Source: JBBRYK01 sp038237665 (GTDB lineage: Bacteria > Actinomycetota > Thermoleophilia > Gaiellales > Gaiellaceae). Taken from it: a stretch of DNA of 18,246 nt. The stretch is taken from the NCBI GenBank assembly GCA_038237665.1, contig JBBRYK010000055.1:1-18246 (forward strand), in the 5' to 3' direction. The translations under genes were made by a program, and so were the position numbers. Shown here piece after piece: positions 1 through 6,170 of the stretch (positions are counted from its first letter, which is position 1; each line of letters opens with the position of its first letter). The notes under the pieces were generated by a model. It was not told the origin of the DNA, ran no database searches, and worked only from the letters and a program-made list of their open reading frames with translations.

Positions 1-98
1 GGCGGCGGCCCCTCCCCCTCGCGCGCCTCCCTTCGCCGCCGGGGGGGGGGGGGGGGGGCGCCCCCCCCCCGGAAACTGGGTGTACGCCGTCCTCCCGC
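1..98. other. Low-complexity G/C homopolymer edge, no gene
   Basis: The first 98 bases hold no credible gene. Positions about 41-70 are a long G run followed by a long C run, which would fold back on itself and is a likely place for sequencing or assembly error. Read on the minus strand, the bases after the stop codon at 99-101 run into TTTCC, a G run, GC and a C run. That resembles the 5' hairpin of the structured repeat at 15912-15933. It may be the damaged edge of another copy or a strong terminator hairpin. The sequence further left (1-40) does not match the repeat. Confidence 0.4.
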
Positions 99-641
99 CT
101 ACAGCTCGGCCGACGCGTCTCTGTCTGCGCGCACCAGCGACGCAACGATGATCAGCAGCGCCACCGCGCACGCCACGCCGAGGGCTTCGAGCGTCACGCC
201 GCTGCCGACCGACACCGAGGAGATTCCGAGCACGACCGCTCCGAGCGCAATCGAGCCGAACGCGGCGATGAGGACACCGACGAGGCGCCGAACCTCGAGC
301 TCGGTATCGGGGCGGGCCGGGCTTCGCCGGTCGCCCGCCCAGTAGGCGAGCTCGGCGACGACGAGGAGTCCAGCCGCGTACACGGGTGCGCGCGTGTCGA
401 CGCCGCCGCCTCGCAGCGCAAACCATGCTGCGTACTCGCCGCCGATTGCCGCCAGCGCCCACGGCAGCGCCGACGATGCCCCCAGGAGGCCGGCGATGAG
501 CCCCAGCACTCCGAGCACGGCGCCCACGGCGACCAGCCGCTCCAGTCCGCTCGCAGCAAGCGGCGGATAGGCCGCGAGCCCGATCCCGATCGCGAGCGAG
601 GCGAGCGAGAGACCTACGCGAAGCGTGCGCGTCGCCTGAAT
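99..641 (-). CDS. Hypothetical integral membrane protein, probable ATT start
   Basis: A 180-residue, very hydrophobic protein with about five or six membrane segments, for example around residues 7-25, 30-50, 55-70, 80-97, 115-138 and 145-170, ending in a short charged tail. I do not recognise a family. No ATG, GTG or TTG lies in this frame near the expected beginning. An ATT codon at 639-641 lies 7 nt behind a perfect AGGAGG (649-654 on the minus strand), so I take ATT as the start. The gene overlaps the 3' end of the DUF58 gene by 28 nt, with its ribosome site inside that gene. It is the last gene of the MoxR/DUF58/DUF4129 set, so it probably acts with that membrane-associated system. The reading frame is well supported by its hydrophobic pattern; the start is less certain. 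Confidence 0.7.
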   Translation of the reverse strand: MQATRTLRVGLSLASLAIGIGLAAYPPLAASGLERLVAVGAVLGVLGLIAGLLGASSALPWALAAIGGEYAAWFALRGGGVDTRAPVYAAGLLVVAELAYWAGDRRSPARPDTELEVRRLVGVLIAAFGSIALGAVVLGISSVSVGSGVTLEALGVACAVALLIIVASLVRADRDASAEL

Positions 642-1882
642 GCTCTCACCTCCTCGATCGCCGAGATCAGCGGCGTTCCCTCGCGCCACTCCACGATCGC
701 CACACCGACCCGCTCGTACCGGGCGCGTACGGCCTCCCGGCGCAGCTTCCAGAGCCGGTAGGCGAGCTGCTCGACCTCGGCCGTCCCGGGATCGGCGAAT
801 GGCACGGGCGAGACATCGACCACGACCAGGTCGAAGCCCCGAGCGCGCAAGTCCAAAAGCGCCGTGATGCTCCGCTCGTCGAGCAAGGGCGTCAGCGCCA
901 CGACCAGGGCCTGCGGGGGCAGGACGCCCGGCGGGATGATGTCGATCCCTTTCCACGCGTAATTGAGCGTGATCTCCGTGTCGAGCAGTGCGTCGACGAC
1001 GCGGTAGAGCTGCGTCAGCCCGGTGCCGGGCTGGAGCCAGCGCAACACCCCTCCGAAGCTGACAAACCCAACCCGGTCGCGCTGGCCCACGTACCCGGCG
1101 AGCAAAGAGGCGGCAGCGCGCACGGACAGGTCGAGGGTGCTCTCCTCGTCCCGCCTCGCCTCCGTGAAGCTGTCCAGGAAGACGACTACCTCGGCGTTGC
1201 GCTCCGGATGGTGCTCGTTCACCCAGAGCTCGTTCCGCCTCGCGCTCGCGCGCCAGTTGATCCGCCGGACCCGGTCGCCCGGGGCATAGGGCCGGAGATC
1301 GGCGAACTCGATCCCTTCCCCCTTGACGCGCGCGACCTGGTTGCCCGAGGAGACCTGCGTCTCGAGCGGCCGCACGAGACGGCGCAGCGTCTCGGCCCGC
1401 GGATAGATGCGGATCGGGCGGCGCAGGTCGACCTCCTGCTCGTACAGGAACAACCCGAAGGCGTCGCGGGCGCGGAGTGACACTTCGCCGACCAGGTAGG
1501 CGCCCCAGTGGTCGGTCCGGAGGGTCACCGCCGCCGTTCGCGGCTCCTCGAAGGCCAGGGTCACCGCGACGGCCCGTTCGTCCTCGGCGGCGGTGAGCCC
1601 CGCGGGTAGCTCCAGGCTCACCTCCGCTTCGGCCACCCGGGCTTCCGATTCGACCTCGACCCGAACCTCGAGCTCGTCCCCCTCGAGCGCCCGGTCCCGG
1701 TCGAACGCGACATGCACCATCAGCTCCGGCCGCGCCGCGGCCAGCACGCCCCAGCAGACGTAGAGCGCAAACGGGGTCGCGAGCGCGACCACCTCGGGCC
1801 GGCCGAGGACGAGGCCCGCCAGCGTGCCGAAGGCGGCGAGCCCGGTATAGGCCCCGAGCCTCGGAGTGGCGGTCCGCTTCAC
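614..1882 (-). CDS. DUF58 domain-containing protein (MoxR partner)
   Basis: A 422-residue protein of the DUF58 family. Two membrane segments lie near the N-terminus (about residues 10-27 and 30-49). A beta-rich region follows, then the family's hallmark block at about 190-221 (EFADLRPYAPGDRVRRINWR, then ASARRNELWVNE). After it comes a von Willebrand A-like part beginning with VVVFLDSF at about 232. DUF58 proteins are commonly encoded beside MoxR ATPases and are thought to be partners or targets of that chaperone-like ATPase. The GTG start at 1882 overlaps the MoxR stop codon in a GTGA arrangement, which indicates translational coupling. Longer upstream extension of this frame runs across moxR in another frame and is not credible. 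Its precise cellular function is not known from sequence. Confidence 0.92.
   Translation of the reverse strand: MKRTATPRLGAYTGLAAFGTLAGLVLGRPEVVALATPFALYVCWGVLAAARPELMVHVAFDRDRALEGDELEVRVEVESEARVAEAEVSLELPAGLTAAEDERAVAVTLAFEEPRTAAVTLRTDHWGAYLVGEVSLRARDAFGLFLYEQEVDLRRPIRIYPRAETLRRLVRPLETQVSSGNQVARVKGEGIEFADLRPYAPGDRVRRINWRASARRNELWVNEHHPERNAEVVVFLDSFTEARRDEESTLDLSVRAAASLLAGYVGQRDRVGFVSFGGVLRWLQPGTGLTQLYRVVDALLDTEITLNYAWKGIDIIPPGVLPPQALVVALTPLLDERSITALLDLRARGFDLVVVDVSPVPFADPGTAEVEQLAYRLWKLRREAVRARYERVGVAIVEWREGTPLISAIEEVRAFRRRARFA
649..654 (-). promoter_or_regulatory. Strong Shine-Dalgarno that decides the ATT start
   Basis: The minus strand reads AGGAGG here, followed by a 7-nt spacer and then ATT at 641-639. 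The site lies inside the 3' end of the DUF58 gene. A consensus site at ideal spacing in front of a non-canonical codon is the main evidence for the start of the downstream membrane protein. Confidence 0.65.
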
Positions 1883-2856
1883 TCCGCCGCCGAGACGACG
1901 TCCTCGGCGACGGGCGTGGGCACCGTGGAAAGGAGCTCGGCGACGACGTCCTCGGCGCGCACGCGCTGCACCCAGAGCTCGGGGCGTAGGGCGATCCGGT
2001 GGGCGAGCGCCGGCGGCGCGACTGCCTTGACATCGTCGGGCGTGACGAAGTCCCGGCCTCGCAGCGCTGCGCGGCAGCGCGAGAGCTTGAGCAGCGCCAG
2101 CGTCCCGCGAGGGCTTGCGCCGACCTGGATGCTCGGGCTCGTGCGGGTCGCAGTGACGAGGTCGACCATGTAGTAGCCGACGCTCTCGCCCACGTGGACG
2201 TCCTCGATCGCCCGCTGCATCGCCAGGACCTGCTCCTGGTCGACGATCGGGTTGAGCTCGAGGTCGTCGGTGCCCCGCTCGAGCCTGCGCAACGCCACGT
2301 TCCACTCGTCGTCGCGCGACGGGTAGCCGACCGAGATGCGGAGCAAGAAGCGATCGAGCTGTGCCTCCGGCAGCGGGTACGTCCCCTCGTACTCGATCGG
2401 GTTCTGCGTGGCTAGCACGATGAAGGGCCGGTCCAGCGGCCTCGTCACGCCCTCGATCGTCGCCTGGCGCTCCTGCATCGCCTCGAGCAGCGCCGCCTGC
2501 GTCTTCGGAGGCGCACGGTTGATCTCGTCCCCGAGCAGCAGGTTGGTGAAGACGGGGCCTGGCCGGAACTCGAAGTCGCCGGTTCGCTGGTTGAAGATCG
2601 ACGAGCCCGTGACGTCGGACGGCATCAGGTCGGGCGTGAACTGGATACGGCCGAAGCGAAGGGTCGTCGCCTGCGCGAACGACCGGGCGATCAGCGTCTT
2701 CGCGAGCCCCGGGAAATCCTCGATCAGGACGTGTCCGTCGGCCAGGAGCCCGAGCAGGACGAGCTCGAGCACGTCTCGCTTGCCGACGACCACGCGCTCG
2801 ATCTCGTCGAGGACGCGCCCGCCGAGGGCACCGACATCGTCGAGCGTTAGGGCCAC
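1879..2856 (-). CDS. MoxR family AAA+ ATPase
   Basis: A 325-residue AAA+ ATPase of the MoxR family. The Walker A region at about 45-54 reads IEDFPGLAKT, the LAKT variant usual in MoxR. Walker B is LLLGDEINRAP at about 106-116. The sensor 1 region is ATQNPIEYEGTYPLPEAQLD at about 149-168, followed by the arginine of DRF, and the C-terminal lid domain runs from about 205. The start is GTG at 2856, 8 nt behind GAGAGGA and 3 nt after the stop of the upstream gene. MoxR ATPases are proposed to act as chaperones in assembling or activating metal- or VWA-domain complexes, and the next gene (DUF58) is the usual partner. Length and motifs are typical and the gene appears intact. Confidence 0.95.
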   Translation of the reverse strand: MALTLDDVGALGGRVLDEIERVVVGKRDVLELVLLGLLADGHVLIEDFPGLAKTLIARSFAQATTLRFGRIQFTPDLMPSDVTGSSIFNQRTGDFEFRPGPVFTNLLLGDEINRAPPKTQAALLEAMQERQATIEGVTRPLDRPFIVLATQNPIEYEGTYPLPEAQLDRFLLRISVGYPSRDDEWNVALRRLERGTDDLELNPIVDQEQVLAMQRAIEDVHVGESVGYYMVDLVTATRTSPSIQVGASPRGTLALLKLSRCRAALRGRDFVTPDDVKAVAPPALAHRIALRPELWVQRVRAEDVVAELLSTVPTPVAEDVVSAAE

Positions 2857-2859
2857 GAG

Positions 2860-3369
2860 CTAGATCCTCTCAAGCGCCTCGACGGCGGCGCGGATGTCGG
2901 CGAGAGGAACGCCCTGATCGTGGCGAAAACGCGGCGGCTCCCGGTCGGGGCGTACGAGCTCCCAGAGCGAGTCGCCGAGCGCGGCGCGCACCGCGGCGCT
3001 CCCGGAGTCGAGCGTGAGCCCGCGCCTGGCGGCGAGGCGGTGCTCGGCAACCTCACGGAACACCGGCCGAAGCCGGTAGTGGGCGTCGAACGCCGTGCCG
3101 CCGCCCATCTCGACCACACGCTCGACCTGCGCGAGCTCGGGGAGCCGCTCGGCCGGCTCGGCACGTTGCCTGCGGCGGCGCGAGCTCGGCGATCGTGGGT
3201 CGGCGCTGCGGGTCGCCGCGACCGCCGCGGCGAGGACGACGCCGCCGAGCGCCAGAAACCACGCGTCCAGCGCGAGCCGCCAGTCGCCGGGGCGGAGCAC
3301 GAGTGCTGCAGCGAGACCGACGCTCAGGAACCCGCCGATCGCCGTCGCGTCGACGACGATGCGCTTCAT
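2860..3369 (-). CDS. Small membrane protein of the MoxR/DUF58 cluster
   Basis: A 169-residue protein that I do not recognise by family. Two N-terminal membrane segments (about residues 10-26 and 33-52) are followed by a basic stretch rich in Arg and Ser and a soluble domain of about 100 residues. This topology would place the soluble part in the cytoplasm, following the positive-inside rule. The ATG at 3369 overlaps the stop of the DUF4129 gene in an ATGA arrangement. Its own stop lies 3 nt before the MoxR start, so it is a full member of the operon. Extensions of the frame upstream of 3369 run antisense-like through the DUF4129 gene and were not accepted. Function is unknown; the context suggests a role with the MoxR/DUF58 complex at the membrane. 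Confidence 0.8.
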   Translation of the reverse strand: MKRIVVDATAIGGFLSVGLAAALVLRPGDWRLALDAWFLALGGVVLAAAVAATRSADPRSPSSRRRRQRAEPAERLPELAQVERVVEMGGGTAFDAHYRLRPVFREVAEHRLAARRGLTLDSGSAAVRAALGDSLWELVRPDREPPRFRHDQGVPLADIRAAVEALERI

Positions 3370-4250
3370 CGGTACGCCCGGAGCTCGTCCCGGACGGCGA
3401 CGAGCGCCTCGATCGCGTCGTCCTTGAGGCCCGGGCCGATGGCGTGGGTGCTGAATTTCGCGCGTTCGAACAGGCCCGTCAGCCTGCGTACGGACTCCGT
3501 GCTCGCCCGGAGCTCGAGCAGCACGCGGGCGAGGTACTCGAGCGGGGCTTCGAAGACGCGCCGCGGCAGGCCGAACCAGGCGAGCGCGCGTTCCATGCGG
3601 GCATATGCTGCGATGACGGCGCGACGAGGATCCGATTCGGCCCGCAGGTCGTCGAGGGTGTCGTCGAGGACGTTCGAAAGCTGCTCGGCGATGCTCTCCG
3701 GCGTGCGTTGCGCGCTCTCCTGTCGGCGAAGCACGACCACGGCCACGATCAGGCCGACCAGCAGGACCGACCCCACCACGATTACCGGCACCCAGTCGAA
3801 CGGGACGGCTTTCGCTGCCTGACCGCCGGTGCCGCCCGTCGGCCCGGTGCTCCCCGGCGGCGGGGTCGTGCGACCGCCGTGACCCGAGTTGCGCCCGTCG
3901 TGGAACAGGTGCAAGAGGAAGCGTGCGGCGAAGATCACGACCGCGACCGACATGACGATGAAGACCTTGACCATCCAGTTCCCCTGGCGCCGCGTCTGCG
4001 CGAGTTGCCGACGGTTCGTCCAGAAGGCGTGAGCGACGAGCGGCATGACCACGAGACCGACGGCGAACGCGATCAGGAGCACGTACTCGAGCAGGAGATC
4101 GCCGGGGACGGAGTGGGTCGACCCGCCTCCGCCGGTCGGCGCATGGCCCCGGGCGGCGAGGGCGACCAGGCCGAGAAGAGCGACGGCCGCCAGCGCGAGG
4201 AGGATGGGCCGCCTCGGCCGACGTACGCCGTGGCTCCGCTGGGCGGCCAC
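3366..4250 (-). CDS. DUF4129 domain-containing membrane protein
   Basis: A 294-residue membrane protein. Membrane segments lie at about residues 16-34, 50-76, 92-115 and 152-176, with a Gly/Pro/Thr-rich linker between the third and fourth. The C-terminal part, from about 205, carries the DUF4129 pattern: DPRRAVIAAYARMERALAWF, then GLPRR, EAPLEYL and, near the end, LTGLFERAKFS. DUF4129 domains are typical companions of MoxR/DUF58 clusters and are often fused to or encoded beside transglutaminase-like TgpA proteins. No transglutaminase gene is visible here. The start is GTG at 4250, 30 nt after the stop of the permease gene, with no strong Shine-Dalgarno. It could therefore be read through from the permease or have its own leaderless start. 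Confidence 0.88.
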   Translation of the reverse strand: MAAQRSHGVRRPRRPILLALAAVALLGLVALAARGHAPTGGGGSTHSVPGDLLLEYVLLIAFAVGLVVMPLVAHAFWTNRRQLAQTRRQGNWMVKVFIVMSVAVVIFAARFLLHLFHDGRNSGHGGRTTPPPGSTGPTGGTGGQAAKAVPFDWVPVIVVGSVLLVGLIVAVVVLRRQESAQRTPESIAEQLSNVLDDTLDDLRAESDPRRAVIAAYARMERALAWFGLPRRVFEAPLEYLARVLLELRASTESVRRLTGLFERAKFSTHAIGPGLKDDAIEALVAVRDELRAYR

Positions 4251-4280
4251 GTGGGTTTAGACGCTCGCGTTCATGCCCGG

Positions 4281-5615
4281 TTAGGTCTGAGCGAGGCCGA
4301 GGCGCGGCCGCCGGAACGCGAGCCCCGCGAGCGCCGCCAGGCCGAACGCCGCCGCGAAGCTTGGCAACGAGGCCGTGAAGTCGACCGCCGGAGTGTCGTG
4401 ATGAATCAGCCGCAGCCACCACGAAGGCCCTTGTGGAAGCATCCACTGGTACAGGCCGAAGCCCACGAGCCACGCGGTGATCTGCGCCGGCCGGAAGGCC
4501 GGCGCGGCGAAGAAGCGGTCGCTCGTGTAGCGCGCTCCCGCGAGCAGCCAATCCGCGAGCAGGACGCCGAAGAGCGGCACGAAGAAGGAGCCGAGCAGGT
4601 ACAGGAACGTCTGGTACTGGCGCAGGTTGATCACGAGCGCGCCGGCGGTCGACACCGCGGCCACACCTGCGATCAGCAGCCGCTGCGGGGCGCGAGGGAC
4701 GACGTTCTGGAGTGAGACGGCGGCCGAGTAGACGTTCGCGAACGCCTCATCCGTCTCGTCCACGGTCAGCGCGAGCAGGGCCAGGGCTGCGGCGAGCCCA
4801 CCGCCTGCGATCGCCGTCAGGATCAGCTCCGGATGACTGGGATCGACGCCGCGTGAGAGCACGAGCACCGAGCCGAACCCGAATTGGAAGAACGTCGGCA
4901 CTAGATAGCCGATCCCCACGCCGAAGAACGCCCCGCGGCGGCTGCTCGCAAAGCGCGTGTAGTCGGCCGCGAGCGGTGCCCACGAGACGGTGACCGCGAT
5001 CACGATGTCGACGGCCGCCCAGAAGGAGCCGTGGTGGCCGTGTCCCGACCAGACGTCCTTGCCCTGGGCGCCGTCGAGGATCCACCAGGTCAGATAGGCG
5101 ATCGAGGCGATCACCGCCCAGATCGCGACCTTGCGCACGTAGCGGCGAACGAAGCTGATCGGCCCTGCGAGGGCGAGCCCGGTTGCCAGCAGGCCGAAGG
5201 AGAGCGTCCAGAACCAGGTCCCCTGGAAGCCCAGGAACTTTTCGGAGAGGAGCGACGCCGCCTTGGCGATCACGATCAGCTCGAAGACCGCCCAGCCGAG
5301 GCACTGGAGCACGTTCAGGCCGGTCGCGAGATAGGAGCCGCGATGGCCGAGAGGCGCACGCTGGAGCACCATGGCGGGCACGCGCCCGTCGGCGCCGATC
5401 AGGCCGGCGGCCGCCAGCATCGCGTTTCCGATCAGGCCCCCGACGAGCGTCGCCAGCAGCGCCTTCCCGAGGGAGAGGTCGAAGTACGCAGGCAGGACCA
5501 GGACGAGCAGCGACACGCCCAGGTTCAGCCAGAGCAGTGTCATGTCGAACCCGCCGAGCACGCGGAGGCGCTCCGGAACCGGCTCGATTCCCCAAGACGG
5601 CGTTCGCTTTGCCAT
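4281..5615 (-). CDS. cytX: NCS1-family permease, probable HMP (thiamine precursor) transporter CytX
   Basis: A 444-residue polytopic membrane protein of the nucleobase:cation symporter-1 (cytosine/purine/thiamine permease) family, with about 12 hydrophobic segments. Family-like stretches include WGIEPVPERLRVLGGFDM at the N-terminus and WAPLAADYTRFA near residue 205. The ATG at 5615 is preceded by AGGGAGG with a 10-nt spacer. A TPP riboswitch sits immediately upstream, and NCS1 permeases under TPP control are the CytX group, proposed to import hydroxymethylpyrimidine for thiamine salvage. The riboswitch thus decides between cytosine and thiamine-precursor transport. No thiamine biosynthesis gene lies nearby. 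An in-frame extension to 5693 would run through the riboswitch and is rejected. Family assignment is secure; substrate is inferred from the riboswitch. Confidence 0.88.
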   Translation of the reverse strand: MAKRTPSWGIEPVPERLRVLGGFDMTLLWLNLGVSLLVLVLPAYFDLSLGKALLATLVGGLIGNAMLAAAGLIGADGRVPAMVLQRAPLGHRGSYLATGLNVLQCLGWAVFELIVIAKAASLLSEKFLGFQGTWFWTLSFGLLATGLALAGPISFVRRYVRKVAIWAVIASIAYLTWWILDGAQGKDVWSGHGHHGSFWAAVDIVIAVTVSWAPLAADYTRFASSRRGAFFGVGIGYLVPTFFQFGFGSVLVLSRGVDPSHPELILTAIAGGGLAAALALLALTVDETDEAFANVYSAAVSLQNVVPRAPQRLLIAGVAAVSTAGALVINLRQYQTFLYLLGSFFVPLFGVLLADWLLAGARYTSDRFFAAPAFRPAQITAWLVGFGLYQWMLPQGPSWWLRLIHHDTPAVDFTASLPSFAAAFGLAALAGLAFRRPRLGLAQT

Positions 5616-5622
5616 CTGCTCG

Positions 5623-5701
5623 CAACCTCCCTTCGCCGGTACTAGCCGGATCAGGTTCTGCGGGTGTGATCTCAGCCTTGCTGGGCAAGGCACCCCGGTC
5701 G
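5623..5701 (-). promoter_or_regulatory. TPP riboswitch (THI element)
   Basis: On the minus strand the region reads, in order, CGACC, GGGGTGCC, GGCTGAGA, ACCCG, GAACCTGATCCGG, TAGTACCGGCG and AAGGGAGGTTG. These are the conserved blocks of the thiamine pyrophosphate aptamer. The closing helix P1 can form from CGACC (5697-5701) and GGTTG (5623-5627). The Shine-Dalgarno of the permease (GGGAGG, 5626-5631) overlaps the 3' strand of P1 and the conserved GGGA, so ligand binding would hide it. That implies control of translation initiation by TPP. No terminator-like hairpin with a U tract follows before the ATG. Confidence 0.95.
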
Positions 5702-5709
5702 TACCGGGT

Positions 5710-5715
5710 AGCCTA
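5710..5715 (-). promoter_or_regulatory. Candidate -10 element for the riboswitch-cytX transcript
   Basis: The minus strand reads TAGGCT, a TANNNT-type -10. It would place the transcript start at about 5703, right at the 5' edge of the TPP aptamer. No good -35 is visible at 17 nt spacing. The position relative to the aptamer is the main support. Confidence 0.4.
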
Positions 5716-5731
5716 GCGCGTGGCGGCGGAC

Positions 5732-5760
5732 TTGACGCCGTGCAGCGGGTCGTGAACCAT
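5732..5760 (+). promoter_or_regulatory. Candidate promoter for the molybdate operon
   Basis: TTGACG at 5732-5737 is followed after 17 nt by AACCAT at 5755-5760, a weak -10. Transcription would start near 5767-5770, at or almost at the ATG of the HTH-TOBE gene, giving a leaderless or nearly leaderless mRNA. The region is divergent from the cytX promoter. Confidence 0.35.
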
Positions 5761-5763
5761 GCG

Positions 5764-5776
5764 TAGGCAATGCCTA
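5764..5776. promoter_or_regulatory. Palindrome over the start codon, possible operator
   Basis: TAGGCA-A-TGCCTA is a perfect 6-bp inverted repeat with one central base. The ATG of the HTH-TOBE regulator (5770-5772) lies at its centre. It also lies just downstream of the candidate promoter, so a bound repressor would block transcription. Autoregulation by the encoded DNA-binding protein is a plausible inference; there is no second copy in the window to support it. Confidence 0.35.
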
Positions 5777-6141
5777 AGAGTTACACGGCCTCGGAGGCTG
5801 CCCGCGCCCTCGGGATCAGCCTCGACACCCTGCGGCGATGGGACCGGCAGGGACGAATTCGAACCGGCCGCGACCCGGCCAACCGCCGCATCGTGTCGGC
5901 CGCGGAGATCGAACGCCTGCGCGGTGCCGAACCGCACGGGCTCAGCGCACGGAATCACTTCCGCGGCGTCGTGCGCAGCGTCGAGATCGACGGGTTGCTC
6001 GCGCAGGTCGAGATCGACGTCACCGAGCCGACGACCCTGACGGCGATCATCACGCGCGACGCCGCGGCACACCTCGGCCTCGCGCCGGGAATGCCCGCCA
6101 CCGGAGTCATCAAGGCGACCTCGGTGATGGTCGAGCGATGA
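5770..6141 (+). CDS. HTH-TOBE molybdate-responsive regulator or molybdopterin-binding protein
   Basis: A 123-residue two-domain protein. Residues about 3-52 form a MerR/excisionase-type helix-turn-helix (YTASEAARALGISLDTLRRW, then DRQGRI and NRRIVSAAEIERL). Residues about 60-123 form a TOBE/Mop-like domain (SARNHFRGVV to TSVMVER), which in this family binds molybdate or tungstate. By analogy with ModE it probably senses molybdate and controls the transport genes that follow. The ATG at 5770 has no strong Shine-Dalgarno and sits within a palindrome. The stop overlaps the start of a 10-codon mini-ORF, which in turn overlaps modB, so the genes look like one operon. Domain calls are confident; the direction of regulation cannot be read from sequence. 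Confidence 0.88.
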   Translation: MPKSYTASEAARALGISLDTLRRWDRQGRIRTGRDPANRRIVSAAEIERLRGAEPHGLSARNHFRGVVRSVEIDGLLAQVEIDVTEPTTLTAIITRDAAAHLGLAPGMPATGVIKATSVMVER

Positions 6142-6170
6142 AGCAGCTCGCCGGCTTCGGGCTGCCGTGA
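6138..6170 (+). CDS. Ten-codon mini-ORF bridging the regulator and modB
   Basis: ATG at 6138 overlaps the regulator's stop (ATGA, 6138-6141). The frame reads MKQLAGFGLP and stops at 6168-6170, where the stop overlaps the GTG of modB (GTGA, 6167-6170). It therefore fills the gap with 4-nt overlaps on both sides. It may be a coupling minicistron that carries ribosomes to modB, which lacks its own clear Shine-Dalgarno. It also sits where modA would normally be and could be the scar of an in-frame modA deletion. Either reading is inference, and chance cannot be excluded. Confidence 0.35.
   Translation: MKQLAGFGLP

Noticed and set aside
99..2033. Very long Arg/Pro-rich open frame on the minus strand
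   Set aside because: It is a GC-rich shadow of MoxR and DUF58; only its 3' part (99-641) shows a real membrane-protein pattern.
3195..4715. 506-codon plus-strand open frame
   Set aside because: It lies antisense to the DUF4129 and permease genes, with Arg/Glu/Asp-rich composition typical of shadow frames in high-GC DNA.
4281..5693. Longer start for the NCS1 permease at 5693
   Set aside because: The added 26 codons would lie across the TPP aptamer; ATG at 5615 has a good Shine-Dalgarno and the normal N-terminus.
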